A stretch of DNA of 64,000 nucleotides from Streptosporangium pseudovulgare (GCF_014648055.1 NZ_BMQJ01000008.1:284210-348209), one strand, 5' to 3'. Counted from the first letter of the stretch, positions 33,337 to 44,192 are shown. Notes: generated by a model not told the origin, from the sequence alone. Numbers and translations are program-made.

Positions 33337-36300
33337 TTGTACCTCAAGACCCTCACCCTGCGCGGTTTCAAGTCGTTCGCCTCGGCCACCACCCTGCGCT
33401 TCGAGCCGGGCATCACCGCCGTCGTCGGCCCCAACGGCTCCGGCAAGTCCAACGTGGTCGACGCCCTGGCCTGGGTCATGGGCGAGCACAGCGCCAAGTC
33501 CCTGCGCGGCGGCAAGATGGAGGACGTCATCTTCGCCGGCACCTCCTCCCGGGCCCCGCTGGGCCGGGCCGAGGTCACCCTCACCATCGACAACACCGAC
33601 GGCGCGCTGCCCATCGACTACACCGAGGTCACGATCAGCCGCCTGATGTTCCGGGCCGGCCAGAGCGAGTACGCCATCAACGGCGACACCTGCCGCCTGC
33701 TCGACATCCAGGAGCTGCTGTCCGACTCCGGCATCGGCCGGGAGATGCACGTCATCGTCGGGCAGGGCCAGCTCGACCAGGTGCTGCACGCCGGCCCGGA
33801 GGACCGCCGGGCGTTCATCGAGGAGGCCGCGGGCGTCCTGAAGCACCGCAAGCGCAAGGAGAAGGCGCTGCGGAAGCTGGACGCGATGCAGGCCAACCTC
33901 ACCCGGGTCCAGGACCTCACCACCGAGCTGCGCCGCCAGCTCAAGCCGCTGGGCCGGCAGGCCGAGATCGCCCGCCGGGCCGCCGTCATCCAGGCCGACC
34001 TGCGCGACGCCCGGCTGCGGCTGCTCGCCGACGACGTGCTCACCCTGCGCGCCACGCTGGAGCGGGAGGTCGCCGACGAGGCGGCCGTGCTGGCCCGCCG
34101 TACGGCGGTGGAGGCCGAGCTCGCCGAGGGCCAGCAGGCCGAGGCCGAGCTGGAGGCCGCCGAGACCGAGGCCCAGCCGAGGCTGGCAGCCGCCCAGGAG
34201 ACCTACTTCCGGCTCGCCTCGCTGCGCGACCGGCTGCGCGGCCTGGCCGGGCTGGCCGCCGAGCGCCACCGGCACGCGAGCGACACCGCGGTGGAGCGGC
34301 GCGGCCGCGACCCGGAGGACTACGAGCGCGAGGCCGAGGAGGTCCGCGAGCAGGAGCGGGTGCTGGGGGAGCTGCTCGCCGAGGCGCAGGAGACGCTCGC
34401 CGCGGCCGTGGCCCGGCGCGCCGAGACCGAGTCGGCGCTGGCGGTCGAGGAACGCCGGCTGGCCGCCGAGGCCAGGGCCGCCGCCGACCGGCGCGAGGGT
34501 CTGGCGGCCCTGCGGGGCAAGGTCGGGGCCGCGCGCAGCCGCGCCGAGGCCGCCGAGGCGGAGATCGGGCGGCTGGAGCGCTCCCTGGAGGAGGCGCTGC
34601 GGCGCGCCGAGACCGCCCAGGCCGAGCACGACACCCAGGAGGGCGCCGATCCCGCCTCCGCCGACCCGGTCCTCACCGCCCTCGCCGAGGAGCTGGAGAT
34701 GGCGCTCGCGGCCGTCGAGGAGTCCCGGGACGCCGTCGAGCGGGCCAGGGAGCTGGTGGACGACGCCAAGGCCGCCGTCGCCGGCCCGACCTCCGCCCTG
34801 GGCGCGGCCCGCGCCGCCCTCGCCGCGGCGCGCAAGGCCGAGGCGGAGGCGCAGCGGCAGGTCGCCGCACTGGAGGCCCGCCGCGAGGCGCTGGAGCTGA
34901 GCCTGGCCAGGGGGGTGGACGGCGGAGCGGCCCTGCTCGCCGCCGACCTCGCCGGGGTGCTCGGCCCGGTCGCCGCGATGCTCGCCGTACGGCAGGGCGC
35001 GGAGGCGGCCGTCGCCGCGGTGCTGGGCTCCGCCGCCGAGGCCGTCGCGGTGGGGTCGCTGCAGAGCGCGGCCGACGCGATCGACTTCCTGCGCGGCCGG
35101 GACGGCGGCCGGGCGGACCTGGTCATCGCCGCGGACGGGGACGGCTCCGGAGACGGTTCCGGGGGCGGCTCCCCCCGCGGCCCGGTGCCGGTCGCCGGGA
35201 CCGAGTGGGCGCTCGACCTGGTCGAGGTCCCCGCCGGCCTGCGCGCCGCCGCCGAGCACCTGCTGGGCGGCGTGCTGGTGGTCGACGACCTCGCGACCGC
35301 GCGCAAAGCGGTCGAGCAGTGGCCCGGGCTGCGCGCGGTGACCCGCGCCGGCGACCTGCTGGGCGCGCACGTCGCCCGGGGCGGCTCGGCCGACGGCGGC
35401 TCCGCGTTGCAGATGCGGGCCACGCTGGACGAGGCCGCCGCCGACCTGGAGCGGGCCCGGCACCAGGCCGAGCGGGCCGCCGTCGCGCTGGAGGAGGCGG
35501 CCGAGGCCGAGGGGGAGGCGCAGCTCGCCGTCGAGGCCGCCCAGGCTCGGGTGGCCGAGACGCAGTCGGGCGTGCAGACCGCCCAGGCGGGGGTCAACGC
35601 GGCGCAGGCCGTACTGGACGAGCTGAGGTCCCGCCAGCGCGACGCCGACCAGCGGGCCGCCGCCGCGGCCCGCCGCCTGGCCCAGCTCGACGCCGCGGCC
35701 GCCGCCGCCCGCGGCGAGTGCGAGCGGCTGGCCCGGGGCGTGGCGGCGGCCCGCGAGGCCCGTGACCGCGACGCGGCGGGCCTGGCCGAGCTGGAGGAGC
35801 GGCTCGCCGCCGCCGAGAGCGCCGAGGAGCTCACCGAGGAGCCCACCACCGAGCTGCGCGACGAGCTGGCCGGGATCTGCGCCGAGGCCCGCCAGGAGGA
35901 GATGGAGGCCCGCCTGGCCGTACGGACGGCCGAGGAGCGGGTCAGGGGCATCGCGGGCCGGGCCGAGGAGCTGGAGCGGGCGGCCGAGCAGGAACGCGAG
36001 GAGCGGGCCAGGGCGGCCGAGCTGCGGGAGCGGCGGCGCCGGCAGGCCCGCACGGCCCAGGCGGTCGTCCGGGGCGCCGAGCGGGCGCTCGCCACGCTGG
36101 AGGTGTCGCTGGCGGCCGCCGCCGCCGAGCGCGACGAGGCCGAGCAGGCGCGCGGGCGGATCGACGCCTCGCTGAAGTCGGTGCGCGTCCGGGTCCGCGA
36201 GCTGACGGCGGAGCTGGACAAGCTGGTCAACCGCGCCCACGGCAGCGAGGTGGCCCGGACCGAGCGGCGGCTGCGCCTGGAGCAGCTCCAGATGCGGGCG

Positions 36301-37053
36301 ACGGAGGAGTTCGGCGTCGAGACCGACGTCCTGATCGCCGAGTACGGCCCCGACCAGCCGGTCCCGGTGGCCGACGGTGACCCCGTGCCCTACGTCCGCG
36401 AGGAGCAGGAGAAGCGGGCGAAGACGGCCGAGCGGCAGATGACCCAGCTCGGCAAGGTCAACCCGCTGGCGCTGGAGGAGTTCGCGGCCCTTGAGGAGCG
36501 GCACGCGTTCCTGACCTCGCAGCTGGAGGACCTGAAGAAGACCCGCCGCGACCTGCTGCTCGTGGTCAAGGAGGTGGACGATCGGGTCGAGCAGGTCTTC
36601 GCCGCCGCCTACGAGGACGTGGCGCGGGAGTTCGAGCAGATCTTCACCCGGGTCTTCCCCGGCGGCGAGGGCAGGCTGCTGCTGACCGACCCCTCCGACA
36701 TGCTGACCACCGGCGTCGAGGTCGAGGCCCGGCCGCCCGGCAAGAAGGTCAAGCGGCTGTCGCTGCTGTCGGGCGGCGAGCGGTCGCTGACCGCGGTGGC
36801 CTTCCTCGTCGCGATCTTCAAGGCCAGGCCCTCGCCGTTCTACGTGATGGACGAGGTCGAGGCGGCGCTGGACGACACCAACACCCAGCGCCTGTTGACC
36901 CTGTTCGAGGAGCTGCGGCAGACCTCCCAGCTCATCGTGATCACCCACCAGAAGCGCACGATGGAGATCGCCGACGCGCTGTACGGCGTGTCGATGCGCG
37001 GCGACGGCGTCTCCCACGTCATCAGCCAGCGGCTGCGCGAGCAGGAGGACTGA
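33337..37053 (+). CDS. smc: Chromosome segregation SMC protein
   Basis: 1238-aa condensin ATPase. Walker A GPNGSGKS at residues 31-38, two long Ala/Glu-rich coiled coils flanking a hinge (about 510-680), the C-terminal signature [16 protein letters not shown] and Walker [13 protein letters not shown]. The hinge carries a Gly/Asp/Ser insertion ([16 protein letters not shown]), making the protein slightly longer than usual. TTG 33337 is chosen because [14 protein letters not shown] is the family start, with GGGGG upstream. Acts with ScpA/ScpB on the nucleoid; those genes are not in the window. Confidence 0.97.
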   Translation: MYLKTLTLRGFKSFASATTLRFEPGITAVVGPNGSGKSNVVDALAWVMGEHSAKSLRGGKMEDVIFAGTSSRAPLGRAEVTLTIDNTDGALPIDYTEVTISRLMFRAGQSEYAINGDTCRLLDIQELLSDSGIGREMHVIVGQGQLDQVLHAGPEDRRAFIEEAAGVLKHRKRKEKALRKLDAMQANLTRVQDLTTELRRQLKPLGRQAEIARRAAVIQADLRDARLRLLADDVLTLRATLEREVADEAAVLARRTAVEAELAEGQQAEAELEAAETEAQPRLAAAQETYFRLASLRDRLRGLAGLAAERHRHASDTAVERRGRDPEDYEREAEEVREQERVLGELLAEAQETLAAAVARRAETESALAVEERRLAAEARAAADRREGLAALRGKVGAARSRAEAAEAEIGRLERSLEEALRRAETAQAEHDTQEGADPASADPVLTALAEELEMALAAVEESRDAVERARELVDDAKAAVAGPTSALGAARAALAAARKAEAEAQRQVAALEARREALELSLARGVDGGAALLAADLAGVLGPVAAMLAVRQGAEAAVAAVLGSAAEAVAVGSLQSAADAIDFLRGRDGGRADLVIAADGDGSGDGSGGGSPRGPVPVAGTEWALDLVEVPAGLRAAAEHLLGGVLVVDDLATARKAVEQWPGLRAVTRAGDLLGAHVARGGSADGGSALQMRATLDEAAADLERARHQAERAAVALEEAAEAEGEAQLAVEAAQARVAETQSGVQTAQAGVNAAQAVLDELRSRQRDADQRAAAAARRLAQLDAAAAAARGECERLARGVAAAREARDRDAAGLAELEERLAAAESAEELTEEPTTELRDELAGICAEARQEEMEARLAVRTAEERVRGIAGRAEELERAAEQEREERARAAELRERRRRQARTAQAVVRGAERALATLEVSLAAAAAERDEAEQARGRIDASLKSVRVRVRELTAELDKLVNRAHGSEVARTERRLRLEQLQMRATEEFGVETDVLIAEYGPDQPVPVADGDPVPYVREEQEKRAKTAERQMTQLGKVNPLALEEFAALEERHAFLTSQLEDLKKTRRDLLLVVKEVDDRVEQVFAAAYEDVAREFEQIFTRVFPGGEGRLLLTDPSDMLTTGVEVEARPPGKKVKRLSLLSGGERSLTAVAFLVAIFKARPSPFYVMDEVEAALDDTNTQRLLTLFEELRQTSQLIVITHQKRTMEIADALYGVSMRGDGVSHVISQRLREQED

Positions 37054-37202
37054 CCCGGCCCGCCCGGCCGCGGACGCGTCCGGCCCGGTCGTATGGGTGC
37101 CGGTCGCGGGACGCGGGATTGAACCGCGGATGAGGGGGCATGGGAGCGGCTCGGGCCCCTCGGGGTCGGAGCATCACCCGCCGTCTGGAAAACTGTGGTC
37201 TT

Positions 37203-38381
37203 GTGGAACCCATCGGCATAATCGCGATCGCTGTCGCCATCCTGGTGCTGGCGGCCGGCAGCATGTTCCTGCTGCTCCGGCCGCGCGGCAAGGCGGCGCC
37301 TCCGCCGGTCGAGCCGCCCGAGGTGCGGATCCCGGAGGAGACACAGGCACCGCCCAAGGGGGCGGTGGAGGACCAAGAGGCGACGACCACCATCCCGCCT
37401 CCGCGGACCATGCCGGCCGAGCCGATGGTCGTCCCGCCCCCGGCGGTGGAGATCCCGCCGCCGTCCGCGGGCCGGATGGTACGGCTGCGCGCCCGGCTGG
37501 CCCGCTCGCAGAACACCCTCGGCAAGGGTCTGCTCGAGCTGCTCTCGCGTGACCGTCTCGACGACGACACGTGGGACGAGATCGAGGAGACCCTGATCAC
37601 CGCCGACGTCGGGATCGCCCCGACCCAGGCGATGGTGCAGGACCTGCGGACGCAGGTGAAGGTCCTGGGCAGCCGCACGCCCGACGAGGTGCGCGCCCTG
37701 CTCCGCAAGGAGCTGCTCACCCAGATCGGCACCGACCTCGACCGCACCCTGCACGTCCAGCCGCACGGTGAGCGCCCGGCCGTGGTGCTCGTGGTCGGCG
37801 TCAACGGCACCGGCAAGACCACCACCACCGGCAAGCTGGCCCGCTCCCTCGTCGGGGACGGCCGCTCGGTCGTGCTCGGCGCGGCCGACACCTTCCGCGC
37901 CGCCGCCGCCGACCAGCTCCAGACCTGGGGAGACCGGGTCGGGGCGGAGGTCGTGCGCGGCCCGGAGGGCGGCGACCCCGCCTCGGTCGCCTTCGACGCC
38001 GTGGCCAAGGGCACGGCCGACAAGGCCGACGTGGTGATCGTGGACACCGCCGGCCGGCTGCACACCAAGACCGGCCTGATGGACGAGCTGGGCAAGGTCA
38101 AGCGGGTCATCGAGAAGAAGGCCACGGTCGACGAGGTCCTGCTCGTCCTCGACGCCACCACCGGTCAGAACGGCATGCGCCAGGCCCAGGTGTTCGCCGA
38201 GGTCGTGGACGTCACCGGCATCGCCCTGACCAAGCTGGACGGCACCGCCAAGGGCGGGATCATCATCTCCGTCCAGCGGGAGCTGGGCGTCCCGGTCAAG
38301 CTCGTCGGCCTGGGCGAGGGCCCGGACGACCTGGCGCCGTTCGACCCCGAGGTCTTCGTCGACGCGCTCCTCGGAGACTGA
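37203..38381 (+). CDS. ftsY: Signal recognition particle receptor FtsY
   Basis: 392-aa SRP GTPase docking ribosome-nascent chains at the membrane. N-terminal helix [20 protein letters not shown] is a membrane anchor typical of actinobacterial FtsY; an acidic Pro-rich linker follows; the NG domain has [15 protein letters not shown] (G1), DTAGRLHTK (G3), [10 protein letters not shown] (G4) and [16 protein letters not shown] 37203 fits the family; no strong Shine-Dalgarno. Follows smc as in Streptomyces. Confidence 0.96.
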   Translation: MEPIGIIAIAVAILVLAAGSMFLLLRPRGKAAPPPVEPPEVRIPEETQAPPKGAVEDQEATTTIPPPRTMPAEPMVVPPPAVEIPPPSAGRMVRLRARLARSQNTLGKGLLELLSRDRLDDDTWDEIEETLITADVGIAPTQAMVQDLRTQVKVLGSRTPDEVRALLRKELLTQIGTDLDRTLHVQPHGERPAVVLVVGVNGTGKTTTTGKLARSLVGDGRSVVLGAADTFRAAAADQLQTWGDRVGAEVVRGPEGGDPASVAFDAVAKGTADKADVVIVDTAGRLHTKTGLMDELGKVKRVIEKKATVDEVLLVLDATTGQNGMRQAQVFAEVVDVTGIALTKLDGTAKGGIIISVQRELGVPVKLVGLGEGPDDLAPFDPEVFVDALLGD

Positions 38382-38408
38382 CCCCGCCCGTCGGACCACC
38401 CGAGTCAC

Positions 38409-38444
38409 ACGGACGCCCCCGGGAACCATCCCGGGGGCGTCCGT
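38409..38444. terminator. Bidirectional terminator ftsY / acylase
   Basis: Perfect 16-bp stem (ACGGACGCCCCCGGGA and its complement) with loop ACCA between convergent genes, followed by a short pyrimidine run. Confidence 0.88.
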
Positions 38445-38484
38445 CTTCATGTCCTCGCGGTCTTCGGCGCGTTCCCCGCCGGGA

Positions 38485-41400
38485 TCAGCGGGAGTAGACC
38501 TCCATCTCGTAGAGCGAGTAGCCGTAGGAGGTGGCGCGCTTCCCGCCCTTCATCCGGACGTATCTCGTGCTCACCGGGGCGAACGTCACGTTGTCCACGC
38601 CGCCGTTCCCGGCGGTGGTGGAGAAGACGGTCGTCCAGGACGAACCGTCGGCGGACGTCTGGATCGAGTACGCCGAGCCGTAGGCCGATTCCCAGCGCAG
38701 CAGCACCCGGGCCACGGTCTTCGCCGGGCCCAGGTCCACCTGGAGGTACTCGTCGTCGCTGCGGGCGCTCGACCAGCGGGTCGCCGGGTCGCCGTCCACC
38801 GCCTTGCTCGCCGGGTAGAGCAGGAACAGCTCGGAGCTGGACGCCCTGGCCGTACGGCCGGCCGCGAGGTTGCCGATCGGGTCGCCCCGGTGCGAGGGGA
38901 ACGACACGACCTGCTGGTAGGTCGGCCGGTTCTGCCAGGAGATCAGCGACTGCTTGATCCCGCCGAGCGGGGAGTGCCGGACGCTGTCGGCGCACCACTG
39001 GTCGCCCGCGGAGCAGACGTCGTCGGCGGGGTAGGTCGTCGCCGCGGGTTCGGCGAGGGCCGCCGCCAGGCTGTCCAGCAGCACCGTCCGGCAGCCCGCC
39101 ACCGTGCCGTCGCCGCAGTACTTCGCGGGCAGCGGCCCGGAGACCGGCTCGCCGAGCACCGCCCGGAGGTCCTTGCTGACGTAGCCCCACCAGCCGTACT
39201 GGAACGACGAGCCCTTGTGCGCCTGGGCCTCGTTGGCCGAGCCGGGCTGCCCGGAGGAGTCGCCCCGCTGGTGGCCGGAGGGGGACTCGTTGATCTGCAG
39301 GGCGCCGGTCAGGGAGCGGTACAGGTCCTCGCCCATCCCCGGCCGGAACTCGGCCTGGACGAGCCTGGGCCACCAGGCGTCGAACGCGCGGATCGCCGCG
39401 GCGTGCGCGTACGTCCGGCTGCCCGCCGCGGTCTCGGCCCGTTTCGCCCCCGAGTCCGCCCACGCCTTCAGCCCGGCGACCGCCGAGGCGAGGGCCGGGT
39501 CGGCGGGGGCGGCGCCGATCACCCGGAGCAGGTGCGGCAGGACCTCCTTGCCGCGCAGGTCGGTGACGGCGGCCTCGGCCATGATCTTCACGGTGCCGGC
39601 CCGGTCGAGCCTGCCGGAGCCGGCCAGGGCCGCCTTGACAGGGGCGTCCAGCAGGTCGGCCCGGTGGACCGGGCCGAAGCTGAAGTTGCCGTCGGCGGCG
39701 CCGTAGTCCTTGGCCTGCTTGTTGTTCCAGCTGACGAAGTAGTCCTGGTCGACGGCCTGCGGGTGGGTCGCGGGGGCGGTGTAGGTCGCGGTGCGGGCGT
39801 CGGGGTCGAAACCGGCCCACTCGTGGGCGGCGTCGGCCGTCATCGGCAGGTTCGGGTCGGAGACCGCGGACCTGACCGGGGTGTCGCCCGACATGAAGTA
39901 CGCCGAGCGGGTCGAGTTGACGTAGAACCAGTTGAACGCGAACCCGATGTCGGAGGCGGCGTCGGTGAAGCCCGCCGGGTCGCCCATCTGCGCAGGGTCG
40001 TTGAACCGCTGGAACCCGACCGCCGAGTCGGCCTCGTGCCCGTAGGTCGAGCGCAGCGAGGCGAAGGCGGTGGGCCGCCCGCCGACGGTGCCGCGCCAGG
40101 TCACCAGCCCGTACTTGGTCCGCTTGATCACCAGGTCGTAGGAGCCGGCCGCGGTGGAGTCGGCGGTGTTGGGCTTCCAGGAGTTGGTCTTGCGCAGCGT
40201 CTCCATGGCCGTGCAGACGCCGCGGTAGAGGTAGTGGTCCGACGCCGTGGTCGGGGTCCCGCCGCCGGGCTCGCAGAGCTGCAGGGCGTAGGTGTCGGTG
40301 ATGTCCTGACCGCTGGAGGTGGCGCTCCAGGCGTAGTCGGTGCCCCGGCCGAGCAGTACGTACAGGTTGAGCCCGGCGAACGCCGCGCCGCGCGCCCGGA
40401 TGCCGGGCCCGGACAGCTCCTCCAGCATGAGCAGCTGCGGGGCGAAGTAGCCGGTCTGCGGGCCGAACACCGCGACCGGGTGGCCGGTGGCGGACTCCGC
40501 GGCCGACACCACGACGGCGTTGGACATGCCGGGCCTGGCGTTGTCCACGGTCAGCCCGCCGAGCACGCCCTTGTCCGCCTCGCCGGAGCGGGCGGTGAGG
40601 GCCGGGCCGGTGGCCGACCCCCGCTCGTTCTCGGTGATGTCCACCGGCGCGGTCGTGGCGGCGTCGGGCAGGACGACGCCCGTGGCGCCGGTCGCGTTCC
40701 CCGAGGGGAAGCTCTGGCCGGCGTGCAGGGTGAGGGTGGTCTCCGGGTCGTTGCGCGACCGGAACGCCTCCCAGGCGCGGTCGCCGGCGGCGACGCCGTA
40801 CCGGGTGCGGGCCGCGACCCGCACCAGCGCGGACTGCATCTCCGCGCCGCCGCCCCCGCCGAACAGGCCGCCGACCACACCGGAGATCGCGATCAGGTCG
40901 GTCATGGTGAAGTCCTGGGGGCCGCCCGCGTTGGTGATCGCGTCGAGGTGGCCGGTGAGGACGTACTCGCCGGGGCAGTTCCGGCCCGCCATGCAGTGGT
41001 CGATGTAGGCGTTGATGCCGTCGATGTAGGCCCGCACGTCGGCGTAGAGCTGTGCGCCCCGGGGGCCGGAGTCGCGCAGGCGGGTGAGCTGCGCCTGCAG
41101 GTCCGCCTCGGTGTAGGGGGAGTTGATCCAGACGCTCTGCTCCAGCGCGCGGTTGCCGGGCGCGCCGCCGGCGAAGGGCGTCAGCTCGCCCCGGCCGACG
41201 TGCCGGATCAGGTCCATGACCCACAGCCGGTCCTGCGCGCCGGCGTACCCGGCGCCGAACATCGTGCCCTCGCGGGTCGTGCCGGTGATGTGCGGGACCC
41301 CGGTGGCCCGGTCACGGACGATCTTCACGTCGGACCGCGGGCTGACGGTGCTCTCCACCTGTCCGTCCGGTACGCCGAAGGAGGCGTCGTTGAAGAACGC

Positions 41401-41694
41401 CGAGATCTGCTCGTCGGTCAGTCCGGTGTAGCCGGAGACGAGGTTCGCGTACGGGCCGAGCTGGTCGGCGCCGTGCCGGGGCATCGTGCCCGCCGCCTGG
41501 TTGGCGAGGATCTCGACCAGCGTGGCGTTGCCGTTCTCGCCGGGCGGCAGGATGTCCGCGCACTGGCCGAGGCAGTGGTCGTCGGGGACGAAGGTGTCCG
41601 CCGACGCCGGGGCGGGGGAGGTGAGGGGGAGGGTGAGCGCGACGATCGCGAACGCCGAGGCGGCGGCGATCATCCGCCGGAGACGTGAGTGCAC
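38485..41694 (-). CDS. Secreted penicillin acylase family (Ntn hydrolase) with C-terminal F5/8 type C domain
   Basis: 1069-aa precursor. A Sec signal (RRMIAAASAFAIVALTLPLT, ending ASA) sends it outside. The Ntn-hydrolase region shows FGAGYAGAQDRLWVMDLIRH (alpha chain) and GMSNAVVVSAAESATGHP, where Ser after GM is the expected nucleophile freed by autocleavage. The last ~130 residues (NLAAGRTARASSSELF ... YSLYEMEVYSR) form a discoidin/F5-8C module for carbohydrate or surface binding. Relatives hydrolyse acyl amides such as homoserine lactones or echinocandin-type lipopeptides. GTG 41694 follows GGGGG; TATGTT upstream may be the -10. Confidence 0.9.
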   Translation of the reverse strand: MHSRLRRMIAAASAFAIVALTLPLTSPAPASADTFVPDDHCLGQCADILPPGENGNATLVEILANQAAGTMPRHGADQLGPYANLVSGYTGLTDEQISAFFNDASFGVPDGQVESTVSPRSDVKIVRDRATGVPHITGTTREGTMFGAGYAGAQDRLWVMDLIRHVGRGELTPFAGGAPGNRALEQSVWINSPYTEADLQAQLTRLRDSGPRGAQLYADVRAYIDGINAYIDHCMAGRNCPGEYVLTGHLDAITNAGGPQDFTMTDLIAISGVVGGLFGGGGGAEMQSALVRVAARTRYGVAAGDRAWEAFRSRNDPETTLTLHAGQSFPSGNATGATGVVLPDAATTAPVDITENERGSATGPALTARSGEADKGVLGGLTVDNARPGMSNAVVVSAAESATGHPVAVFGPQTGYFAPQLLMLEELSGPGIRARGAAFAGLNLYVLLGRGTDYAWSATSSGQDITDTYALQLCEPGGGTPTTASDHYLYRGVCTAMETLRKTNSWKPNTADSTAAGSYDLVIKRTKYGLVTWRGTVGGRPTAFASLRSTYGHEADSAVGFQRFNDPAQMGDPAGFTDAASDIGFAFNWFYVNSTRSAYFMSGDTPVRSAVSDPNLPMTADAAHEWAGFDPDARTATYTAPATHPQAVDQDYFVSWNNKQAKDYGAADGNFSFGPVHRADLLDAPVKAALAGSGRLDRAGTVKIMAEAAVTDLRGKEVLPHLLRVIGAAPADPALASAVAGLKAWADSGAKRAETAAGSRTYAHAAAIRAFDAWWPRLVQAEFRPGMGEDLYRSLTGALQINESPSGHQRGDSSGQPGSANEAQAHKGSSFQYGWWGYVSKDLRAVLGEPVSGPLPAKYCGDGTVAGCRTVLLDSLAAALAEPAATTYPADDVCSAGDQWCADSVRHSPLGGIKQSLISWQNRPTYQQVVSFPSHRGDPIGNLAAGRTARASSSELFLLYPASKAVDGDPATRWSSARSDDEYLQVDLGPAKTVARVLLRWESAYGSAYSIQTSADGSSWTTVFSTTAGNGGVDNVTFAPVSTRYVRMKGGKRATSYGYSLYEMEVYSR

Positions 41695-41901
41695 GGGGGA
41701 CCCCCAGAACATGAGGAGCACTCGGATGTTGGGAGGAACATACGCCCCGGTCACCGGCCGGGCAACAGCTCATCCGGTAACCGCGCCTGCCTCTTCCACC
41801 CGCCCACCCGGCCCGCGCCGCCCGTCCGGTGGCGGCGGCGCGGAGCGGACCTCGCGTGGCGGCCCGGCCGGAGCCGCCGGCGCCCCGGTCGGGCCCCGGT
41901 C

Positions 41902-41964
41902 ATCCTGCTCGTCCTGCTCGTCCTGGCCGTCCTGGCCGTCCTGGTCGCCCTGGTCGCCCTGGTC
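41902..41964. repeat. Seven 9-bp tandem repeats just past the hydrolase stop
   Basis: Units ATCCTGCTC, GTCCTGCTC, GTCCTGGCC (twice), GTCCTGGTC and GCCCTGGTC (twice), ending seven bases from the minus-strand stop codon at 41971. Confidence 0.88.
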
Positions 41965-41970
41965 GTCTCG

Positions 41971-42972
41971 TCAGCGTCCGGACGTCCCCAGCCGCGCCAT
42001 CAGCCAGTCGGCCGCGGCGGGGAGCCAGTCGGGGTGGGCCTCGCCGAGCAGGTGGTCGGCGTACGGGACGAGCAGGTACTCGCCGCGCGGCGCGAGGCGG
42101 GCCAGCGGCTCGCCGTTGACCACGCCCGGGATGACGTCCCGGCCGCCGTCCACCACCAGCAGCGGTACGGCGATGCGCGGGGCGAGGTCCGTCAGGTCCA
42201 CGTGACGGGCGAAGTCCCGGGCGGCCCCGGCGCCGCCGGCGCGCTGGGTCAGCGTGTCGTGCACGAACGCGGGCAGCGCGTCCCAGTCGAGGCGGAAGGG
42301 ACCGCTGACGGTCACGGCGGCCCTGACCCGGGGCTCCCGGGCGGCGCTCTCGGCGGCGTAGTAGCCACCCAGGCTGAGCCCCACCAGGCCGATCCCCTCG
42401 ACGCCGAGGGCGTCGATGACGTCGCCCACCACCCGGTGGTAGTCGGGGCGGACGACGGTGGTGGCCGCGAGCGCCCCCTGCCCGGGGCCGTCCATGGCGA
42501 ACACCGCCGCGCCCCTGCGCAGGAACGTGTCGGCGACGGCGTGGAACTCCTCCTTGCCGGAGTCCATGCCGGGCACGATCACGACGGTCGCCACGGCGTC
42601 GGCGGGGCCGCGGAGCCGGCCCGTGAAGCCGGGGCCCTCGATCCTCCTGGCCTCCGGCTCCAGGACCTCCAGGGCGCGGCCCATGGCGGCGTCGGCCTCG
42701 GCGGCCGCCAGGGCGGCCGGCGCGCGGTCCGGGTGCGGCACGAGGGCGGCGAAGTGGAACCACCTGGCGGCCGTGCGGTGGTGCTCGCCGGCCGAGACCG
42801 CGGACGCCGCCGCCCGGGCCAGGTCGAGGTGGCGCCGCCCGGCCCGGACGAAGGCGTCCGGCCAGTCGTCGAGGGACGCGAGCCCGGCCGTGACGCGGCG
42901 GTACTCGTGCGGATCGAGGCCGGCGGCGGTGGCGCGGCTGAGGTTGGCCTCGGCGAACCCGGCGACGCTCAT
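41971..42972 (-). CDS. Alpha/beta hydrolase, FrsA / dihydropseudooxynicotine-hydrolase type
   Basis: 333 aa. A helical N-terminal cap (about 1-115) precedes the alpha/beta core: VVIVPGMDSGKEEFH (oxyanion region), GLVGLSLGGYYAAE (nucleophile Ser), DGGRDVIPG (acid) and PYADHLLGEAH (His). This architecture is shared by FrsA-like enzymes and 2,6-dihydropseudooxynicotine hydrolase, which cleave C-C or ester bonds. GGAGGAG lies five bases before ATG 42972. Divergent LysR suggests substrate-induced expression. Confidence 0.86.
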   Translation of the reverse strand: MSVAGFAEANLSRATAAGLDPHEYRRVTAGLASLDDWPDAFVRAGRRHLDLARAAASAVSAGEHHRTAARWFHFAALVPHPDRAPAALAAAEADAAMGRALEVLEPEARRIEGPGFTGRLRGPADAVATVVIVPGMDSGKEEFHAVADTFLRRGAAVFAMDGPGQGALAATTVVRPDYHRVVGDVIDALGVEGIGLVGLSLGGYYAAESAAREPRVRAAVTVSGPFRLDWDALPAFVHDTLTQRAGGAGAARDFARHVDLTDLAPRIAVPLLVVDGGRDVIPGVVNGEPLARLAPRGEYLLVPYADHLLGEAHPDWLPAAADWLMARLGTSGR

Positions 42973-43143
42973 CGCGGCTCCTCCGCGGTGCGAGACCTCC
43001 CGGCGGCGGGATCCACCGGACGGAGCGGAGCGGCGAGGCCCTCGCCGCGGCGGGCGCCGGCGCGGCCCCGGGTGGCGATCAGTCCCTTCATGCCATCATG
43101 GAACCGGAGGCCGGGGCGTCCCGGCCAACAACCGGCGGGAGGA

Positions 43144-43166
43144 GGCGACAACCATCGGTTGTCGCC
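43144..43166. promoter_or_regulatory. Perfect 23-bp palindrome, LysR operator
   Basis: Arms GGCGACAACC (43144-43153) and GGTTGTCGCC (43157-43166) around ATC, directly upstream of the LysR -10 TATGGT. Strong candidate for autoregulation and for control of the divergent hydrolase. Confidence 0.75.
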
Positions 43167-43172
43167 TATGGT
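43167..43172 (+). promoter_or_regulatory. -10 element of the LysR gene
   Basis: TATGGT seven bases before GTG 43180; predicts a leaderless mRNA. Confidence 0.5.
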
Positions 43173-43179
43173 GTGGGCC

Positions 43180-44094
43180 GTGGATCTCGACCTGGCACAG
43201 GTCCGCGCGTTCGTGCTCACCGCGGAGGAACTGCACTTCGGCCGGGCGGCGGCGGAGCTGTCGATCTCCCAGCAGGCCCTGTCCAAGCGGATCGCCGCTC
43301 TGGAGGCCCGGCTCGGCATGCGCCTGCTCGACCGCGGCGGGCAGGGGGTACGGCTCACCGAGGCCGGGCGGCGCCTCCTCGCGCCCGCCCGGCAGGCGCT
43401 CGCCGCCGGGGATCTCGCCGTGGCCGCCGTACGCGACGAGCGCCGGCCGCTGCGGGTGGACGTGTGGGGCCATCTCTACGCGCCGATGCGCACGCTCGCC
43501 CGCGTCGCGGCGCGCGCCGAGGGACTGGAACTCGAACTGGGGCACGGCCGTGACCTGCCGTTCGTGGCGGCGGCGCTGCTGCGCGGGGAGACCGACATCG
43601 GGTTCGGCAGGGTCCATCCGCCGCTGCCGGAGGGGCTCACCCACCGGCTGGTGCGGCTGGAGCCCGTCGACGCGGTGGTCAGCGCGGACCACTCCCTGGC
43701 CGCCGAGCCGGCCCTGCGGCCCGCGCAACTGCGCACCAGCGTGCTGTGGACGCCGGGGCCGCTGGACCGGCTCGACTTCCTCGGCCGCTTCGCCGACCAC
43801 TTCGGCGTCACCCGCCGGGAACAGGGCCCCAATCTCGGGCTCGACCACTTCGCCGGCCGCATCGCCGCGGATCCCGGCTGCTTCTCGCTGCTGCCCGCCG
43901 ACTGCCCCCTGCCGGACGTCCCCGGCGTCCGGACGATACCGCTGGTGGACCCGACCCCGCTGTACGCCTGGTCGCTGCTGTGGCGGAGCTCCGGCGGGCC
44001 CCCACCGGCCGGTCTGCTGGTGGGGGCGTTCCTGGAGGAGGCGGGCCGCAGCCGGTGGCTGGAGTACGACCCGCGGCGCGACTGGCTGCCCTGA
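43180..44094 (+). CDS. LysR family transcriptional regulator
   Basis: 304 aa. N-terminal wHTH MDLDLAQVRAFVLTAEELHF ... LSISQQALSKRIAALEARLG; the C-terminal periplasmic-binding-like domain begins at LRVDVWGHLYAP. GTG 43180 is preferred to ATG 43168 because it gives the standard LysR N-terminus and is correctly spaced from TATGGT. Divergent from the hydrolase gene across a perfect palindrome, the usual LysR arrangement. Confidence 0.9.
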   Translation: MDLDLAQVRAFVLTAEELHFGRAAAELSISQQALSKRIAALEARLGMRLLDRGGQGVRLTEAGRRLLAPARQALAAGDLAVAAVRDERRPLRVDVWGHLYAPMRTLARVAARAEGLELELGHGRDLPFVAAALLRGETDIGFGRVHPPLPEGLTHRLVRLEPVDAVVSADHSLAAEPALRPAQLRTSVLWTPGPLDRLDFLGRFADHFGVTRREQGPNLGLDHFAGRIAADPGCFSLLPADCPLPDVPGVRTIPLVDPTPLYAWSLLWRSSGGPPPAGLLVGAFLEEAGRSRWLEYDPRRDWLP

Positions 44095-44192
44095 GGAGCG
44101 CCGTACGGCGTGGGCCGCCGGGGACGCGCACCGCTTTCCGCCCGGGGACCGGCCCGGGACGGCTCAGCGCCGTACGGAGGCCCGGAGAGGGC

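Noticed and set aside
33049..37017. 1322-codon minus-strand frame opposite smc
   Set aside because: The composition is Gly/Leu/Arg-rich low complexity without any domain; the plus strand encodes a complete SMC protein.
43168..43179. ATG 43168 as the LysR start
   Set aside because: It overlaps the likely -10 element and adds four residues before the standard LysR N-terminus; GTG 43180 fits better.
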